Assembly (NCBI GenBank): GCA_963663025.1
Contig: OY760073.1
Span: 2,232,001-2,296,000, forward strand
Reading direction: 5' to 3'
DNA length: 64,000 nt
Origin: JAGWBF01 sp963663025
Lineage (GTDB): Bacteria > Chloroflexota > Dehalococcoidia > Lucifugimonadales > JAGWBF01
In this document: in pieces, positions 15,508 to 24,552 of the stretch
How positions within the stretch are numbered: the stretch's first letter is position 1
Layout: every line of letters begins with the position of its first letter
Program-made: the position numbers and the translations under genes
The notes under the pieces: generated by a model
Told to the model about the DNA's origin: nothing
Seen by the model: only the letters and a program-made list of their open reading frames with translations
Database searches by the model: none

Positions 15508-17157
15508 TCAGCTTGACGCTTCACCATTCAGTTCAAGGGGCACCTGGGAACCTTCTCGGAAGGTTGACTTGGCGGCGCCGATGAACTCTCGGAAGAGAGG
15601 GTGGGGACGGTTGGGGCGGGATAGGAACTCGGGGTGGAACTGGACACCTACCATGAAGGGATGGTTGGCGGTTTCCACTATCTCCACCAGCTTGCCGTCG
15701 GGAGAGACCCCGCCAGCCATAAGGCCGTTGTTTTCCAGAGACTCCCGGTAGGCGTTGTTGACTTCGAATCGGTGCCTGTGGCGTTCGGTGAAAGTATCGA
15801 CGCCGTAGGCCCGGCGCGTAATGGATCCCTCCATGGCTCTGCAGGGGTAGTCGCCCAGGCGCATGGTGCCGCCCTTGTCGGTAATGGAACGCTGCTCCGG
15901 CAGAATGTCGATGACCGGGTTAGGCGTGGAGGCATCAACTTCAGAGGAGTTGGCGTCGGCGATTCCCAACACATTTCGGGAGTACTCAACCACCATCACC
16001 TGGAGACCAAGGCACAGGCCAAGGTAGGGGACGCCGTTCTCCCGGGCGTACCTGGCTGTCTGGACCATGCCCTCCACACCGCGGACTCCGAAGCCACCCG
16101 GCACCACGATGCCGCTGGCATGCTTCAGCAGGTTGTCGGGGCCTTCTTGCTCAATCGTCTCTGAATGCACCCACTCCATCTCGATATCCCGGTCATGGTA
16201 AAGACCGGCGTGCTTCAAGGCTTCATTTACGGATATGTAAGAGTCTGGGAACTCAACGTATTTGCCCACAAGGGCGATGCGCACCTTATCCCTGGGCTGG
16301 TTCATCTGCTCGACCATGTTCGCCCAGTCACCCAGGTCTTTGGTGCCCCCATCCAGGTTCAACGAGCTGGCCAACAGGTCCCCCAAGCCGTGCTCTTCCA
16401 GGATGAGGGGCACCTCGTACACTCGGGGCACCGTCGGCAGCGGGATGACCGCTTCCTTGGGCACATCGCAGAAGAGGGAAATTTTGTCCTTGATGCCCGC
16501 CGGCATTTCGTGGTCGCTGCGGCAGATAATAGCGTCGGGCTGGATTCCGAGGCTTCGTAGCTCCTTGACGCTGTGCTGGGTTGGCTTGGTCTTCAGCTCA
16601 CCTGTCGCCGTCATGTGAGGCAGCAGGGTGCAGTGTATGTAGAAGACGTTGTCTCTCCCCACTTCGTTACGCATTTGGCGAATGGTTTCCAGGAATGGGA
16701 GGCCCTCGATGTCACCCACGGTGCCGCCGACCTCGACAACTACGACCTCGGCCTGGGACTCGTCGGCCAGATCGGTGATCCTGGACTTGATCTCGTTGGT
16801 GACGTGGGGTACTGCCTGAATTGTTCCGCCCAGGAAGTCTCCCCTGCGTTCCTTGCCCAGCAGGGAAACGTACACCTGGCCGGCGGTAAGGTTCGAGGAC
16901 CGGGTGAGCTCCTGGTCGGTGAAGCGTTCGTAGTGGCCGAGGTCCATGTCCGTCTCTCCCCCGTCCCGGGTGACGAACACCTCGCCGTGCTGATAGGGGG
17001 ACATGGTGCCCGGGTCCAGGTTGAGATAGGGGTCGAGCTTCATTACGGAGATGGAGACGTTACGGCTCTTGAGTATTCGCCCGATGGAAGCGACGCTGAT
17101 GCCCTTGCCCACCGAGCTAACGACTCCCCCGGTCACAAAGATGTACTTGGCACCCAT
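15508..17157 (-). CDS. pyrG: CTP synthase
   Basis: A 549-residue enzyme that aminates UTP to CTP with glutamine. The synthase domain opens with KYIFVTGGVVSSVGKG (the P-loop-like ATP/UTP site) and holds EVGGTVGDIEGLPF. The C-terminal class I glutamine amidotransferase domain has its nucleophile elbow PYLGLCLGLQ and the VQFHPEF catalytic His-Glu block. Length and order match the family. ATG 17157 is the first possible start and matches the usual N-terminus. It lies upstream of tal on the same strand, 121 bases apart. Confidence 0.98.
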   Translation of the reverse strand: MGAKYIFVTGGVVSSVGKGISVASIGRILKSRNVSISVMKLDPYLNLDPGTMSPYQHGEVFVTRDGGETDMDLGHYERFTDQELTRSSNLTAGQVYVSLLGKERRGDFLGGTIQAVPHVTNEIKSRITDLADESQAEVVVVEVGGTVGDIEGLPFLETIRQMRNEVGRDNVFYIHCTLLPHMTATGELKTKPTQHSVKELRSLGIQPDAIICRSDHEMPAGIKDKISLFCDVPKEAVIPLPTVPRVYEVPLILEEHGLGDLLASSLNLDGGTKDLGDWANMVEQMNQPRDKVRIALVGKYVEFPDSYISVNEALKHAGLYHDRDIEMEWVHSETIEQEGPDNLLKHASGIVVPGGFGVRGVEGMVQTARYARENGVPYLGLCLGLQVMVVEYSRNVLGIADANSSEVDASTPNPVIDILPEQRSITDKGGTMRLGDYPCRAMEGSITRRAYGVDTFTERHRHRFEVNNAYRESLENNGLMAGGVSPDGKLVEIVETANHPFMVGVQFHPEFLSRPNRPHPLFREFIGAAKSTFREGSQVPLELNGEASS

Positions 17158-17317
17158 GTATTACTAGCTGCGTTTTCGCATAGGGGAAATGCTACACCAT
17201 CTTGCGGAAGCGTAAGGGGAAGCATGGAGGGCGAACGGGGTGGGAGGAAGCCTTCCTGCATAATCTTATGACCCTTTGTTAGCCATTGTCAAGGGCAGGA
17301 ATTCCCACTATCGGCAG

Positions 17318-17358
17318 AAAACGACAGGGCGAGGTTGGAATACACCTCGCCCTGTCGT
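17318..17358 (-). terminator. Rho-independent terminator of the HMGL-like gene
   Basis: A perfect 14-bp stem, ACGACAGGGCGAGG at 17321-17334 with its complement at 17345-17358 and a 10-nt loop. Read on the minus strand it is followed by TTTCTGCC. It sits 31 bases past the stop codon of the HMG-CoA-lyase-like gene. Confidence 0.8.
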
Positions 17359-17389
17359 GGTTCCTGGCGGGTAGTCTTGTTGGTTCCGG

Positions 17390-18571
17390 TTAGTCCTTTA
17401 CGGGGAACCAGTCCTGCTTCCAGGGCCACTCGCCGTCGGCATCGTCGAAAGCGGGCTTGCCCTGGTCCAGCCGGTCCCTGTAGGGGCTGGTCACAGGCTC
17501 CTGGTATGGGTAGATGCCGCCTTCATAGGCCTCGGCGCCGAGCTTGAAGTGCTTGGCCTGTTCCATCGTCTCGATGAAGGGGGCGTTCATGTCGTACAGC
17601 TTGTCGTAGGTGGGCCTGGGGCCGGCCTTGGATACATGCCCGTACAGGGGGCGACCCACGATCTCTTCGCACATCCAGACGCAGTCGATGAGCTTGTCGA
17701 TATCTACGCCGGTATCGATCCCCATATCATCCATCATGTGGAGGATATCTTCGCTGGGAGCCTGTCCGGTGGCCCGCCCGGTGCCGCAGTAAGGGCAACC
17801 GCCGAAGCCGCCGATGCTCCCGTCTATATCGAGGGTGTCTTCCTTCTCCAGCACCCGGAGGGCAGCGTAGGCGGAGGGGAGGGCCATGTTGCGCCCGTTG
17901 TGGAAGTGCATGCGGAAGTGCTTGATCTCGGGCCACCGCTCCTTCACGCGGACGATGCTCTCCTCGACCTTATCGGGGCGGCACCAGCTCATCGGGTCGC
18001 CCATGCTCACGCTTTCGACCTTAATGTTGGCCTCGTCCCAAAGCTGGTGCTGCTTCTCCAGCATGGTCATGAGGGCATCTACGGGGAAGTCGCCCAGGAA
18101 GTTGGAACCCCAACTGGCGTTGGTGCCGATGCCGGCCGCTTCCACGTTGCGCTCCTGGGCTTGGGCGACGATCTGGGGCCAGCGCTCCATCTCCTGCATC
18201 TGGGAGCGGTTGGTGTTCCTGCGAACGAATACGTCGCACATGTGGCACTGGAGCCTGGGGTAACGGTCCCGCTCGATGGTCAGGGGAGGCGAGTACTCCT
18301 TGGCTCGCTCGATGCCCCGGGCGTTCAGCGCCAGGGCGGTGTACTTCACCCCTTCCTTGGGGTGGAACTTGGTTACGATCTCGTCGATACGGGCCATCTG
18401 GGGGGTCCACTTGGGGCTTACGAAGGAGCCTACGACGATGTGCTTCAGCCCCGTCTCAGAGAGGGCGTCCAGTAGTCGGACTTTGTCTTCGACGGGGATA
18501 TTGGCATCCTCGATCTGCATGCCCTCCCGCATTCCCTCTTCCTTGTAGTTCACGGTCGGCCAGTTGCTCAC
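17390..18571 (-). CDS. HMG-CoA lyase-like protein (pyruvate carboxyltransferase fold)
   Basis: A 393-residue TIM-barrel lyase of the HMGL family. GTG 18571 is chosen because AGGAGGT lies just upstream. The family signature appears as GMREGMQIED (where HMG-CoA lyase has GPRDGLQNE) and SFVSPKWTPQMA. Metal-binding HFHNGRNMALPSAYAAL stands in for HxHDTxGxA, and GSIGGFGGCPYCGTG for the GLGGCPYA loop that carries the active-site Cys. The changes in the first motif and the longer length (393 against about 300) suggest another acyl-CoA substrate than HMG-CoA. It is an isolated minus-strand gene with its own terminator. Confidence 0.85.
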   Translation of the reverse strand: MSNWPTVNYKEEGMREGMQIEDANIPVEDKVRLLDALSETGLKHIVVGSFVSPKWTPQMARIDEIVTKFHPKEGVKYTALALNARGIERAKEYSPPLTIERDRYPRLQCHMCDVFVRRNTNRSQMQEMERWPQIVAQAQERNVEAAGIGTNASWGSNFLGDFPVDALMTMLEKQHQLWDEANIKVESVSMGDPMSWCRPDKVEESIVRVKERWPEIKHFRMHFHNGRNMALPSAYAALRVLEKEDTLDIDGSIGGFGGCPYCGTGRATGQAPSEDILHMMDDMGIDTGVDIDKLIDCVWMCEEIVGRPLYGHVSKAGPRPTYDKLYDMNAPFIETMEQAKHFKLGAEAYEGGIYPYQEPVTSPYRDRLDQGKPAFDDADGEWPWKQDWFPVKD

Positions 18572-18765
18572 TTGATACCTCCTACTTGCGGTGGTCCGCC
18601 GGGATAGCTCCCCGCCCACCTTCCGCCACCGCCCTAGCTTGGGCGGATTTTAATTGCTTGCCTGGTGGCTGTCAATGAGGAAACGTGCCGTTCGGGACCT
18701 TTACGAGGGGTGCTCTGGGGCACGGAGAAAAGGCTAGTTTGTAGCTGAAAATAAGGCTGGAATCC

Positions 18766-19419
18766 CTAGCGCATGATGCGGATGACACCCACCACCCTGC
18801 CCTGTACCTCCACGTTGCTCGCGTGGGAGTAGATGGGGTCCATCTGGTCGTTGGCGGGCTGGAGCCTCACCATATCCCCTTCCCAGTACAGGTACTTCAG
18901 GGTTGTCTCGTTCTCTTCCTTGAGCCTTGCCACCACCATTGCGCCGTTGTTGGCCTGCCGTGCAGGCTCGATCAGGACGAGATCCCCGTCGGCCACCAGG
19001 GCATCGATCATGGATGTGCCGCGGACTTTCAGGGCATAGAGGTCCTTCTTCCCGTTCACCATGCCCGGCGTTATCTCTATGTTGTCCATGGGTTCGCCGG
19101 ACCAGCCCTCGGCATCCAGGGCTAGGGCCGGCTCTCCGGCGGCGATGTAGCTCAACACGGGAATACGGGGCAAGCTGGGAGCGTTGACGCGCATTCCCAC
19201 CAGCTCGATGCCTCGAGCAACGTCAGACTTACGCCGTATCAAGCCCTCCTTTTGCAAGAGCCTCAGGTTGTAGTCCACCACCGAGGTGGAGCTGATGGAG
19301 CACCCTATCTGGATGTCCCGCACCGTCGGCGGCAGGTCGTTGTCCTCGATAAACTCCTTGATGAACTCCAGGATGCGCTCTTGCCTGGGGGAGAGTTTCT
19401 TCCTGCGGGGCATGATCAT
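18766..19419 (-). CDS. lexA: LexA repressor
   Basis: SOS-response repressor of 217 residues. A winged-helix N-domain (LSPRQERILEFIKEFIEDNDLPPTVRDIQ, with SISSTSVVDYNLRLLQKEG as recognition region) is joined to an S24 peptidase domain. The self-cleavage bond is Ala94-Gly95 in YIAAGEPAL, with catalytic Ser136 in RGTSMID and Lys167 in VVARLKEEN. ATG 19419 is chosen because GAGG lies 7 nt upstream. The longer open frame would run through the predicted operator. A LexA-type box overlaps its promoter, which indicates autorepression. No other SOS gene lies next to it. Confidence 0.95.
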   Translation of the reverse strand: MIMPRRKKLSPRQERILEFIKEFIEDNDLPPTVRDIQIGCSISSTSVVDYNLRLLQKEGLIRRKSDVARGIELVGMRVNAPSLPRIPVLSYIAAGEPALALDAEGWSGEPMDNIEITPGMVNGKKDLYALKVRGTSMIDALVADGDLVLIEPARQANNGAMVVARLKEENETTLKYLYWEGDMVRLQPANDQMDPIYSHASNVEVQGRVVGVIRIMR

Positions 19420-19429
19420 AGTGCGCCTC

Positions 19430-19443
19430 GAAACATGTGTTCT
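19430..19443 (-). promoter_or_regulatory. LexA operator (autoregulatory box)
   Basis: On the minus strand the site reads AGAACACATGTTTC. It matches the Gram-positive-type consensus CGAACRNRYGTTYG at 12 of 14 positions, missing only the outermost base at each end. It lies 11 bases before the lexA ATG and overlaps the predicted transcription start, as expected for autorepression. Confidence 0.7.
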
Positions 19444-19448
19444 GAGCG

Positions 19449-19477
19449 AGACTAGCAAAGGTGCTAGGCCATGTCAA
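19449..19477 (-). promoter_or_regulatory. lexA promoter with palindrome in the spacer
   Basis: On the minus strand TTGACA (19477-19472), a 17-bp spacer and TAGTCT (19454-19449). The spacer and -10 carry the palindrome CTAGCAAAGGTGCTAG (19452-19467), which could be a second operator or chance. Confidence 0.6.
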
Positions 19478-19528
19478 CACGCCGTTGACCAATATGGGAG
19501 GGAAATCAGGAGTAGGTTGCCGGGACGC

Positions 19529-19795
19529 TTAGGAGGAACCGGGGTCTTGGAGGTCGTGGAGCTTGGCCATGAGGCGGGACTTTCTGCGGGCGGCGTTGTT
19601 CTTGTGGAGGATGCCCTTTGTGACGGCCTTGTCCAACGCGCGGATAGCTTGGGCTACTGCCGGCTCGGCGGCCTCAGCCTCGCCATCCCAGACAGCATCC
19701 AGCGCCTTGCCCATCAAGGTGCGGGTTGTGGAGCGAACGTGGCGGTTTCTCAATCTACGCCTCTCGGCGGAACGGGCTGACCTGGCGCTGGGCAA
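19529..19795 (-). CDS. rpsT: 30S ribosomal protein S20
   Basis: S20 of the small subunit, binding 16S rRNA. PSARSARSAERRRLRNRHVRS matches the basic N-terminal helix of S20, and ILHKNNAARRKSRLMAKL the conserved C-terminal block. The preferred start is TTG 19795, behind a strong GAGGAGG with 5-nt spacing. This gives 88 residues, the normal S20 length; the longer frame to TTG 19816 would add seven acidic residues and has no ribosome site. It lies 51 bases downstream of rel on the same strand. Confidence 0.93.
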   Translation of the reverse strand: MPSARSARSAERRRLRNRHVRSTTRTLMGKALDAVWDGEAEAAEPAVAQAIRALDKAVTKGILHKNNAARRKSRLMAKLHDLQDPGSS

Positions 19796-19846
19796 AGCAT
19801 CCTCCTCGGCGGTCAAAGCAAACTGGGGGCATTATAGACCATTTGG

Positions 19847-22042
19847 CTAGCGAGGTGAAGGGGTTGGGGCGTCCGTTGTGCTGCGAGTTGCGCTGATCAC
19901 CCCCCGCACACCCTCGAGCTTGTTGAACAGGCGGGCAAGCTGGTCCACCCCGGTGGTGTACAGGGTGAGGGAAATAGTTGCCGTGCCGTCGGAGTTCTCC
20001 GTCGTCACCACGGAAGCTATGTTCACCTTGTCGTCGGACACCAGCGTGGTGATGTCCTTCAGGAGGCCCACCCGGTCCCACGCTTGGATGTCCACTCGCA
20101 CGGGATACAGGGAACGGGCCTCTCCCCAGTCCACGCTCACCAAGCGCTCTGGCTCATCCTCGTTGCGCAGGTTGGGGCAGCCGGTCTTATGCACCGTCAC
20201 CCCCTGGGTGCGGGTGACGTAGCCGATGATCTCTTCGCCGGGCAGGGGATTGCAGCACCTGCCCATGCGGATGAGCAGGTCTCCCACGCCCAGCACCTGG
20301 ACGCCGGTGGTCGGGCTGGAAATGGGCAGGTTGGACTGGGCTTTCTTGGTCGTCTTCTCCTGCTGGGAAGAGAGGCGGCCTACAAGCTGTACCTCGGAGA
20401 TGTTCCCCGATCCCAGGGCGGCCAGGAAGTCCTCGGTGGAGTCGTAGCGGAAGGTCCTGGCGACCGCATCCTCATCCATGGTGACGTTCAGGCGTTTGAG
20501 CTCCTTCCGCAGCAAGTCGCCGCCCCGCTGAATGTTGGCGCTCTTCTCCTGCCTGCGGAACCACTGGCGCACCTTCTCCTTGGCGCTGGCCGACCGCAGG
20601 TACCCCAGGTTGGGATTGAGCCAGTCCAAGCTGGGCCCGCGGGCAACCTTGGTCGTCAGGATCTCGATGGTGTCGCCGTTCTGTAGCTGCCGGTCCAGGG
20701 ACACCAAACGTCCGTTGACCTTGCCTCCGATGCAGCGGTGCCCCAGCTCGGTGTGTATCTTGTAGGCGAAGTCCAGGGGAGTGGACCCCGACGGAAGCTC
20801 CACGATATCGCCCTTGGGGGTATAGACGAACACCTGGTCCTTGAACAGGTCGGTCTTGACCGATTCCAGGAACTCCTCGGTGCCGCTCACCTCCCGCTGC
20901 CAGTCCAGGAGCTGGCGGAGCCAGGTCATCTTGTCTTCGAAGAGTACATCCCCGGAGCTGCCCTCCTTGTACCTCCAGTGGGCAGCCACTCCGTACTCGG
21001 CGACCTGGTGCATCTCGTAGGTGCGTATCTGCACCTCCAGGGGATTGCCGCCCTCGCACATTACAGTCGTGTGCAGGGAGCGGTAACGGTTGTCTTTGGG
21101 GCTCCCGATATAGTCGTCGAACTGGCCCGGCATGGGGTGCCACAAATCGTGCACCAAGCCCAGAGCGTTGTAGCAGTCGGCCTTGGACCTCACCAGGACT
21201 CGAACGGCGTACAGGTCGTGTATCTGGCTGAGCTCCATTCCCTGGGCTTGGTACTTCAGCATCTTTTTGTAGATGCTGTAGATGTGCTTGGGGCGTCCGA
21301 CCACCTGGGCCTCCAGGTTGGCCAGCTCAAGCTGCTCCCGGAGCACATTCACCACGTTTTCGATGTAGGACTCCCGCTCCTGTCGCCGGGCCGCCAGCAT
21401 CTTGGAGATCTTGTGGTACAGGTCGTTTTCCAGGTGACGGAAAGCCAAATCCTCCAGGCGCCACTTGATGTTCCAGATGCCCAGTCGGTGGGCGAGAGGG
21501 CCGTAAATGTCCAGGGTCTCCTGGGCTATGGCCCGGCGCCGCACCTCGGGCAGGGCATCCAGGGTCTCCATGTTGTGAAGTCGGTCGGCCAGCTTGACCA
21601 GCACCACACGGATATCCTCGGCCATGGCCACCAGCATCTTGCGCAGGCTCTCGGCCTGAATGCGGTCCTCGGTGGAGTTGGCGGAGCCCTCGCTGGTCAA
21701 GGTCTTGGCATCCATGCGGTTGAGCTTGCTGACCCCATCCACCAGCTTGGCCACATCATCGCCAAAGGCGTCCTTTATGTCGCTGTAGGTGACGCCGCAG
21801 TCCTCCATCACATCGTGGAGTAGTGCGACGGCGATGGTCGTGACGTCGAGGCGAAGGTCTGCCAGGAAGAGGGCCGTTTCGAGCGGGTGCTCAATGTAGG
21901 GGCCTCCGGACATGCGGGTCTGTCCGGTGTGGCTCTCGGTGGCGAACTCGTAGGCCTTCTCCACCACTGCCACCTTGTCGGCGGGCAGGTAGGAGCCAAC
22001 CTTGGCGATCAGCTTTTCGGCGCTCTCTGCAACGGTCGTCAT
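19847..22042 (-). CDS. rel: Bifunctional (p)ppGpp synthetase/hydrolase Rel
   Basis: A long RelA/SpoT homologue of 731 residues from ATG 22042; ATG 22066 is an in-frame alternative. The HD hydrolase domain has the intact ALLHDVMED motif, so hydrolase activity is expected. The synthetase domain shows GRPKHIYSIYKKM, DLYAVRVLV and SLHTTVMCEGG. TGS (VYTPKGDIVELPSGSTPLDFAYKIH), a zinc-finger-like region (GCPNLRNEDEPERL) and a C-terminal ACT domain follow. It makes and degrades the starvation alarmone and is probably ribosome-associated. Divergent from the small acidic ORF upstream and probably cotranscribed with rpsT. Confidence 0.96.
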   Translation of the reverse strand: MTTVAESAEKLIAKVGSYLPADKVAVVEKAYEFATESHTGQTRMSGGPYIEHPLETALFLADLRLDVTTIAVALLHDVMEDCGVTYSDIKDAFGDDVAKLVDGVSKLNRMDAKTLTSEGSANSTEDRIQAESLRKMLVAMAEDIRVVLVKLADRLHNMETLDALPEVRRRAIAQETLDIYGPLAHRLGIWNIKWRLEDLAFRHLENDLYHKISKMLAARRQERESYIENVVNVLREQLELANLEAQVVGRPKHIYSIYKKMLKYQAQGMELSQIHDLYAVRVLVRSKADCYNALGLVHDLWHPMPGQFDDYIGSPKDNRYRSLHTTVMCEGGNPLEVQIRTYEMHQVAEYGVAAHWRYKEGSSGDVLFEDKMTWLRQLLDWQREVSGTEEFLESVKTDLFKDQVFVYTPKGDIVELPSGSTPLDFAYKIHTELGHRCIGGKVNGRLVSLDRQLQNGDTIEILTTKVARGPSLDWLNPNLGYLRSASAKEKVRQWFRRQEKSANIQRGGDLLRKELKRLNVTMDEDAVARTFRYDSTEDFLAALGSGNISEVQLVGRLSSQQEKTTKKAQSNLPISSPTTGVQVLGVGDLLIRMGRCCNPLPGEEIIGYVTRTQGVTVHKTGCPNLRNEDEPERLVSVDWGEARSLYPVRVDIQAWDRVGLLKDITTLVSDDKVNIASVVTTENSDGTATISLTLYTTGVDQLARLFNKLEGVRGVISATRSTTDAPTPSPR

Positions 22043-22148
22043 AGGACTACCCTTGCGGAAAATCATAACCTTGGAGCACCGGGAAGTCTAGGAGCGCAGC
22101 AGGCCCTTAAATCCCGAGTCTGGACAGCCGTGTGCGCCACTTCAGGTA

Positions 22149-22177
22149 TTGACAGCCCAACGTATACGGCCTATGAA
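22149..22177 (+). promoter_or_regulatory. Strong sigma-70-like promoter of the ORF-PLD unit
   Basis: A perfect TTGACA (22149-22154), a 17-bp spacer and TATGAA (22172-22177, 4 of 6). The predicted start would give a leader of about 20 nt that contains the AAGGAG ribosome site of the small ORF. Confidence 0.65.
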
Positions 22178-22205
22178 GGTTGGAGCTTCGAAGGAGCTTG
22201 CTCAA

Positions 22206-22388
22206 ATGACCATATACCAGGTGGGAATAGAACGAACACTTGTGTGTTGGATACTGGTTGAGGCAGAGGATGCAACGGATGCCCAAAACCAGGCCGAAGA
22301 TGTTGATCCGTATGCCCTTGAATGGAAGGAGGCCCAGTACGAGGTCTTCGAGGTCGAGGATATACTGGGGGAAATAAAACCTGCGTGA
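22206..22388 (+). CDS. Small acidic protein coupled to PLD nuclease
   Basis: A 60-residue protein I do not recognise. ATG 22206 is chosen because AAGGAG lies 9 nt upstream. The N-terminus is a hydrophobic strand (IYQVGIERTLVCWILVEA). The rest is strongly acidic (EAEDATDAQNQAEDVD, then YEVFEVEDILGEI) with no basic cluster. Its TGA overlaps a GTG start of the nuclease gene (GTGA), which points to a paired function. A DNA-mimic, antitoxin or immunity role for the nuclease is possible but inferred from size, charge and linkage only. Confidence 0.6.
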   Translation: MTIYQVGIERTLVCWILVEAEDATDAQNQAEDVDPYALEWKEAQYEVFEVEDILGEIKPA

Positions 22389-23200
22389 GTGCTATGGAAG
22401 TCGTTACCACTCCAACATCTGACTGGCTGGCTGAACGTATCTCTTCCTGCACGTCTCGGGTGCTCATTGGGAGCCCATTCGTCAACGACGGCATTTTGTC
22501 GCTGACCAGCTTAATGCCCGAAAACGTGAGACGGCTCCTGATAACCCGGACCAACCTACGGGACTTTGCAATGGGGGCCTCTAACCCGGGAACTCTCTGT
22601 AAGCTGGCGAAGGACGGAGTTGAGGTACGCAGCTTGATCGACCTACACGCAAAGCTCTACGTTTTCGACGACAAATGGGCCTTGGTGACTTCCGCCAATG
22701 CGACGCATTCAGGAATGCGTCGCAACATTGAGTGCGGCTTGGCATCGCAAGACAGGCGCGTTGTGAATCGATTGGCAAGGTCGTTATTGAAGGGTCTAGG
22801 GGCAGATAGTCCTCCTAGGAGAATGCGGCTTAAGGAGCTGGAGGCCTTGCAAGCCCAAGCAAAAATAGTCAAGACAACTGTTCGCTTTCCGCAAATTAAG
22901 GCGTCCATGGAGGAGTCTATTGCTGAAGCAACCTTTTCTATCTCCGACCCTAGTGCCTTCTTGCAATCTCACAGTGGCTGGTTGAGGCTTACCCTTCGGG
23001 GTGTGCTAGCGATGCCGGAAGATAACTTTCAGTTGGAGCAACTGATCGCCGAGTGCCAGGACGAGGCATCGAGACGGTACCCTAGGAATCAACACGTGGA
23101 AGCGAAGCTGCGACAGCAGCTGCGGTTGCTTCGGGGTAAAGGCATAATTGAGTTCCTTGCCCCGGATCAGCCGGGTCATTACAAGCGCACCATGAGCTAA
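22385..23200 (+). CDS. Phospholipase D-family nuclease with winged-helix tail
   Basis: About 271 residues from GTG 22385, which overlaps the upstream stop; ATG 22394 is the alternative. One HKD motif is present, DLHAKLYVFDDKWALVTSANAT, so the enzyme likely dimerises to build the active site, as BfiI-type restriction enzymes and Nuc do. The C-terminal block LEQLIAECQDEASRRYPRNQHVEAKLRQ, followed by LRLLRGKGIIEFL, resembles the winged-helix end of several restriction endonucleases, which often ends in LRDxGxxEFLGRGRYR. The likely role is DNA cleavage, perhaps defence; no methyltransferase is adjacent. Codon use is slightly poorer in G+C than the surrounding genes. Confidence 0.75.
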   Translation: MSAMEVVTTPTSDWLAERISSCTSRVLIGSPFVNDGILSLTSLMPENVRRLLITRTNLRDFAMGASNPGTLCKLAKDGVEVRSLIDLHAKLYVFDDKWALVTSANATHSGMRRNIECGLASQDRRVVNRLARSLLKGLGADSPPRRMRLKELEALQAQAKIVKTTVRFPQIKASMEESIAEATFSISDPSAFLQSHSGWLRLTLRGVLAMPEDNFQLEQLIAECQDEASRRYPRNQHVEAKLRQQLRLLRGKGIIEFLAPDQPGHYKRTMS

Positions 23201-23279
23201 TTGGGAAGCGTACGAGATCTCCTAGCCCCCGCCGTTCCTTTACACCCTCTTGGAGGCTGGGGTATCCTCAAACCTGAAT

Positions 23280-24545
23280 ATGGCTATGCAGCACCGGGCG
23301 CCCAGGGGAACAACAGACATCCTGCCCTCGGACCAGAAGTACTGGCGGTACATCGAAGGTAAGGCCCGCGACCTGTCCCGCAGGTTCGGTTACTCCCGCC
23401 TGGACACCCCCGTCTTCGAAGACTCCGGCCTGTTCGTTCGCTCTGTGGGGGAAGGCACCGACATCGTCGAAAAGGAGATGTACACCTTCCTTGACCGGGG
23501 CGGCGACTCCAACACCCTGCGCCCTGAAGGCACCGCCCCCGTGTGCAGGGCCTACCTGGAACATGGCATGCAGAACCAGCCCCAGCCGGTGCGCATGTAC
23601 TACTTCTGTCCTGTGTTCCGGTACGAACGCCCCCAGGCCGGGCGCTACAGGGAACACCACCAGTTCGGGGTGGAGGCCCTGGGAGATGGCGACCCTTCGG
23701 TGGATGCCGAGGTGGTGGACTTGGCTTGGTCCCTGGTCGGCGCCCTGAGCTTGGAGGACACGTCCCTCCTGGTCAACAGCATCGGAGACAGGGAGTGCCG
23801 CCCCGCCTATATCGATAAGCTGAAGGAGCACTACACCCGGGCCAAGGACCAGCTCTGTCGCGACTGCCTGGACCGCCTTGACCGCAATCCCCTGAGGCTC
23901 CTGGACTGCAAGCAGGCATCCTGCCAGGGCCTGGGCATGGAGGCTCCTCGCTCGGTGGACCACCTGTGCCCGGAATGCCAAGCCCACTGGGAAAGCTTCC
24001 AGCGCTACCTGGACGCCATGGGCCTGCCCTATCGTATCGACCACCACCTTGTGAGGGGGCTGGACTACTACACCCGCACTGTTTTCGAGATCCAACCCAA
24101 AGAGGAGGGCGGGCAGAGCACCATCCTGGGCGGGGGCCGGTACGATGGCCTCATCGAGCAGATAGGGGGGAAGCCCACCCCCGGAATAGGGTTCGCCACG
24201 GGCATGGAACGCCTGGTGTTGAACCTGAAACGGCAGGAGGTGCCCGTCCCCGACGAGCCGTCGCCCGGCTACATGGTCATCAGCGCCGGCGAGGGCACCC
24301 GGGATGCCGCCCTCGACCTGGCCGCCCGGATTCGCCGGGCGGGGGCCGGGGCCATGCTCAGCACAGCGGGCCGTGCCCTACGGGGCCAGCTTCGCCAAGC
24401 CAACGCGCTGGGTGTGCGCTACGCCGTCATCCTGGGAGAGGACGAAATCAGCAAGGGCGAGGTGACGGTGCGGGACATGGCCAGCAGCGAGCAAGAGGCA
24501 GTCCCGGTGGACAGCTTCCTGGAAAAGCTGGCTGGCGACCGGTAG
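23280..24545 (+). CDS. hisS: Histidyl-tRNA synthetase
   Basis: A class II aminoacyl-tRNA synthetase, 421 residues from ATG 23280. Motif 1 is in APRGTTDILPSD. Motif 2 is YYFCPVFRYERPQAGRYREHHQFG. The histidine-specific blocks are LVRGLDYYTRTVFEI and GGGRYDGL, and motif 3 is GIGFATGMERLVL. The C-terminal anticodon-binding domain follows (about 330-421). A longer frame would need a TTG start and is not needed for the family N-terminus. Confidence 0.97.
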   Translation: MAMQHRAPRGTTDILPSDQKYWRYIEGKARDLSRRFGYSRLDTPVFEDSGLFVRSVGEGTDIVEKEMYTFLDRGGDSNTLRPEGTAPVCRAYLEHGMQNQPQPVRMYYFCPVFRYERPQAGRYREHHQFGVEALGDGDPSVDAEVVDLAWSLVGALSLEDTSLLVNSIGDRECRPAYIDKLKEHYTRAKDQLCRDCLDRLDRNPLRLLDCKQASCQGLGMEAPRSVDHLCPECQAHWESFQRYLDAMGLPYRIDHHLVRGLDYYTRTVFEIQPKEEGGQSTILGGGRYDGLIEQIGGKPTPGIGFATGMERLVLNLKRQEVPVPDEPSPGYMVISAGEGTRDAALDLAARIRRAGAGAMLSTAGRALRGQLRQANALGVRYAVILGEDEISKGEVTVRDMASSEQEAVPVDSFLEKLAGDR

Positions 24546-24552
24546 CCGGCTC

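Noticed and set aside
20738..21823. A 361-codon open frame antisense to rel
   Set aside because: Composition follows the reverse complement of Rel codons and shows no domain.
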